Shown: positions 61,050 to 64,000 of the stretch, piece by piece
Position numbering within the stretch: the stretch's first letter is position 1
Layout: each line of letters begins with the position of its first letter
Source: Cardinalis cardinalis
Lineage: Eukaryota > Chordata > Aves > Passeriformes > Cardinalidae
Length of the DNA stretch: 64,000 nt
NCBI GenBank assembly: GCA_014549065.1
Contig: JACDOX010000014.1
Location: forward strand, 5,508,380 to 5,572,379
Direction of reading: 5' to 3'
The notes under the pieces: generated by a model
Told to the model about the DNA's origin: nothing
The model's input: the letters and a program-made list of their open reading frames with translations, nothing else
Database searches by the model: none
Translations under genes and position numbers: made by a program

Positions 61050-64000
61050 AAGAACATNCATAGCCTGATGGGCTTTTGAGAAACTGAAGCTTAGGATTCT
61101 GTGTTACATCATGNGTCTACTGCAAGCTAATGAATTTACAAGTCTTCAGAGCATTCCATGAAACTGCTGCCTGACACTAAGTTTTACAAGGAAGAGGAAT
61201 TTCAGAAGACATTCAGTTTCAAGGGAATTCTCAGGTTTCTTTTAAATTATAATTTCTGTGTCACTCAAACAACCTGTCAATTTCCCACAAATAGCTTTGA
61301 AATTATGAACTGGAAAAAAGTAATTCATCTCTCCCAACAGATTCATCTTCCTCCTATTCAGAAACTATTTGTTATTGAGAAACTATTTACCGGTTTCTAT
61401 TATTTAGAAAGTTTGAAATTGACTGAAATCCTGCAACTAGATTGCACTGAAATCAATTGACACTTTTCTTACCTGCTGAAGCTCCAGAAGGAACAGTTCT
61501 TGTATCAAGCTACCAAACTATAACATAGTGAGTGAACTATCAACTCTCTAAATCTCAATGTCAAATTCTTCAAAATATGTATNTTCAAACATATCACTAA
61601 TACAAATGCTGAAACCAGATCATTAAAAAACATTCTAATAATCCTAGAAGTACCACAATGTTAGCATGAAATGAATGANACATACCTTTTTAATAGTAGT
61701 TAATTTCTTAAATTTGTCTCAAATTCACTTTCCTGCATTTTATAATACCTATGCCATGTAGTTTCACCTTTAATTTACAGCTTATTTTTACAACTATCTA
61801 GTTTAAAAAAATAAACCACCAATCCCCCTCAAGCCCCTCTAATAGCCACCATTTTTAAATCCAGGCAGAATCTGGCTTTGCAAATTAAGATAAAATTTAG
61901 AGCCAGCAACATGTTAACAAGAAACAGACTTTTATCTATTTAAAAACTTCACTTCAAATAAAAATTTTCAATTATGCTTACTTTCTCTAAAAAATATGTT
62001 CTGGTGCTCAAGGCTTAAACTGCAAGTGCCTCAGATGCTCCTGTAAGACTGAAAGAACTTAGCTAAACTGTGATCTCAAACCAGTTCTTAAACATGCTCA
62101 GTGAATAGAAGAAAAGATGTCATTGCTNAAGGCATGTAGGCAGTGTATCCCAGTCTACAGGTCATGGACAACCAACCTGGAATCTGCATCATTCAAGTCA
62201 ACGTCTGCTGAACTTGCAGAACACACTGAAATGAACAGACAAAAGTTTTCAGTTGTTTAACTTTTGATTAAGAAGGCTGAATAATTTAATTTCCCCCCGG
62301 AGATCAGAAAAGCAGAAATACAAAAATAACAACTTTAAACATAAATTTTAGCTTCACATTGGGCATTTTCATCACATGAAAGGCATAANGTGTAAGAAGA
62401 GAACAGGAAAAAGTCTCTAGGATTTGCTTTTAGTATTTGACACAATTCAAAAGCTTAAGCAGGTGCGATTGGGGTTTGATTTTTTGGTTTTTAGTTTTTG
62501 GTCTGGCTTTTTTTTCTTTAAGTAATTAGGATGCATCTGTAAAAACTTTTTATAAACTTCCTCCCAATCACTAAATGGCACAAGATAAAGGAGAAAANGG
62601 TAAGCTTCAAAGTTTGAGACTTGAACCCACCTGCACTAGAACAGAATTCATATAGCANTGAAATTCAACCATATACTAGATATGAGAATTTACTAGGAGA
62701 TTTTTTAAATGGTTTTGTATTAAATTTCTGATTAGACTCCATAAAATTCACATTACTAACAACTGTTCAACCTGAGTTGGGGAGCAGGGAGAACACCATA
62801 AAGGAAAACCAGANACATTTTTAAGTACCTAGTGGCAAGATTCTGAATTCTTGAATCAGGTTGGGAACAGACAAGAGCTCTTATACAAGTCAGATAGGTT
62901 TAAACAGTAGCTATCCTGTCTTAGAAACACTCTGCTCCTTCTCTATTCCAGCACTGTCTTTTCCTTAGCAAAAGCAAATATTCCTTATTTCCACAGACAG
63001 TAATTCTCACTACTAAATTTGTTAGTCTGCTTTAAAAATAAAGAGATACCTCATCACTGTATATTGTGCAAAANAAGGAAAGAAGTGTATGTCCCTATTT
63101 TATTCCTTAAAAAAACAACTCAGCACAAATTCTGCGCTAAGATCAAGCTGAAAAAAAAAGGATTCAAATCAGTTGGTTTGGGGTTCACTTCTTTTTCTCC
63201 ATAAGAACCATAAATATAAGATAAATAGAAAAGACAGAATCTTCAGCAGAGTCCTTTATTCCACTCACAGTTTAGTGAATTTCTTTGACCCAAGACAGCC
63301 ATAACCCATTGCTTCCCACAAGTCTCAAGCAAGACAAAACAAGAAACTTCAGAACTCTGAGCTGATCTGTAAGTACAGCACTTTTCCCTCTTAATGAAAC
63401 AATTTGGAAAAACTGCAATCACTTAGGGAAGCCAAGTGAACTGCTAGGTCAAGAATACATTAATAGGATTTCTTAAATGAATGGTGTGATCACAGTCTGC
63501 ATTTCCAGCAAGAGGGAAACTTCTGCTGGAAACAGATCAATCTCAGTACCAGCATTCAGGAAAACTTAGTATAAAGTTACTTATCTGGCAACAAATTTCT
63601 TAAATCAGTCTCATAGGTCAAGATCACTCCTATCTCATACAAAAAGCAAAAAANCATTTATTACTTATCAGAAAGGTTGAGAATGAAAGAGGAGAAAATG
63701 CCCAATTGCCACTTGAGATGCTGAACACATGAAGCTGTCGAGTATCCAGTTTGCAACTACCCTAAATGTCACTTAACCAGGTCAGTTAAAGGCAGGTGGA
63801 GAAGTGCAGCACCGCACAGAGCAAAACAGAGTTAACAGCTCTTTAAACACACCATCCAAATCACTACCAAGTAAATGCTCTCACAAACAACAGTAGAAGA
63901 GGCTGTTTTGGCTCTTTGTGGTTTATGATGCTGGTGGCTGAATGAGGCAGACAAGGTGAATNACTCGATTCCTCAGTCTGAAAAGATGTCAGATCTCCTC

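Larger units (their letters stand above)
51279..64000 (-). other. LCORL: LCORL first intron (partial); no gene recognised
   Basis: This is 12.7 kb of AT-rich sequence upstream of exon 2, continuing past the window edge. There is no CpG island, no GC-rich Ala-coding exon and no convincing spliced frame, so exon 1 and the promoter are elsewhere. A GC-richer segment at about 54330-54700 may be an old repeat. A/C-rich tracts occur at 58883-58925 and 60991-61049. Nothing else was identifiable. Confidence 0.7.

Noticed and set aside
1..64000. CRISPR arrays, operons, tRNA or rRNA genes
   Set aside because: No regularly spaced repeats, cloverleaf sequences or rRNA motifs were seen. The window is vertebrate intron-rich DNA.

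Overview
The window looks like nuclear DNA from a bird. It is AT-rich and intron-dominated, and it carries CR1 LINE fragments with the avian-type 3' end (around 22.4, 27.3 and 39.2-40.1 kb) plus old LTR copies of a kind I associate with bird genomes. Isolated single n's are scattered through most of it and look like ambiguous consensus calls rather than gaps. I cannot fix the species.

The only gene I can support is LCORL (ligand-dependent nuclear receptor corepressor-like) on the minus strand, read from high to low coordinates. Seven coding exons could be placed with consensus splice sites and unbroken phase: 51213-51278, 45240-45319, 44884-45013, 35675-35929, 26745-26835, and then two alternative 3' exons. 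One is 24301-25333, the classical short-form terminal exon ending in a Pipsqueak-type helix-turn-helix (HTH). The other is 12682-17584, a giant exon giving the long Polycomb-associated form (PALI2 type) with AT-hooks. Exon 26745-26835 ends in phase 2 and both 3' exons begin with one base completing a Gly codon, so the two proteins share an N-terminal half and differ completely afterwards. Exon 1, with the start codon, promoter and CpG island, is not in the window and must lie beyond 64000. The visible coding sequence gives about 550 residues of the short form and about 1840 of the long form.

Layout: 1-12681 lies downstream of the long-form stop and has no recognisable gene. 12682-17584 is the long-form exon. 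17585-24300 is short-form 3'UTR plus intron. 24301-25333 is the short-form terminal exon. 25334-51212 holds the middle exons in introns containing CR1 fragments and three related LTR copies. 51279-64000 is part of a very large first intron with no exon I can see.

Both protein forms are expected in the nucleus. The shared half carries two CtBP-binding-type motifs (PLDLT and VLDLS). The short form adds an HTH DNA-binding domain. The long form replaces it with an LxxLL motif, AT-hooks and a conserved basic block that may contact PRC2. I saw no bacterial-type system, CRISPR array, tRNA or rRNA. The most notable biology is the alternative 3' exon switch and an unused-looking perfect splice donor 27 bases before the long-form stop.
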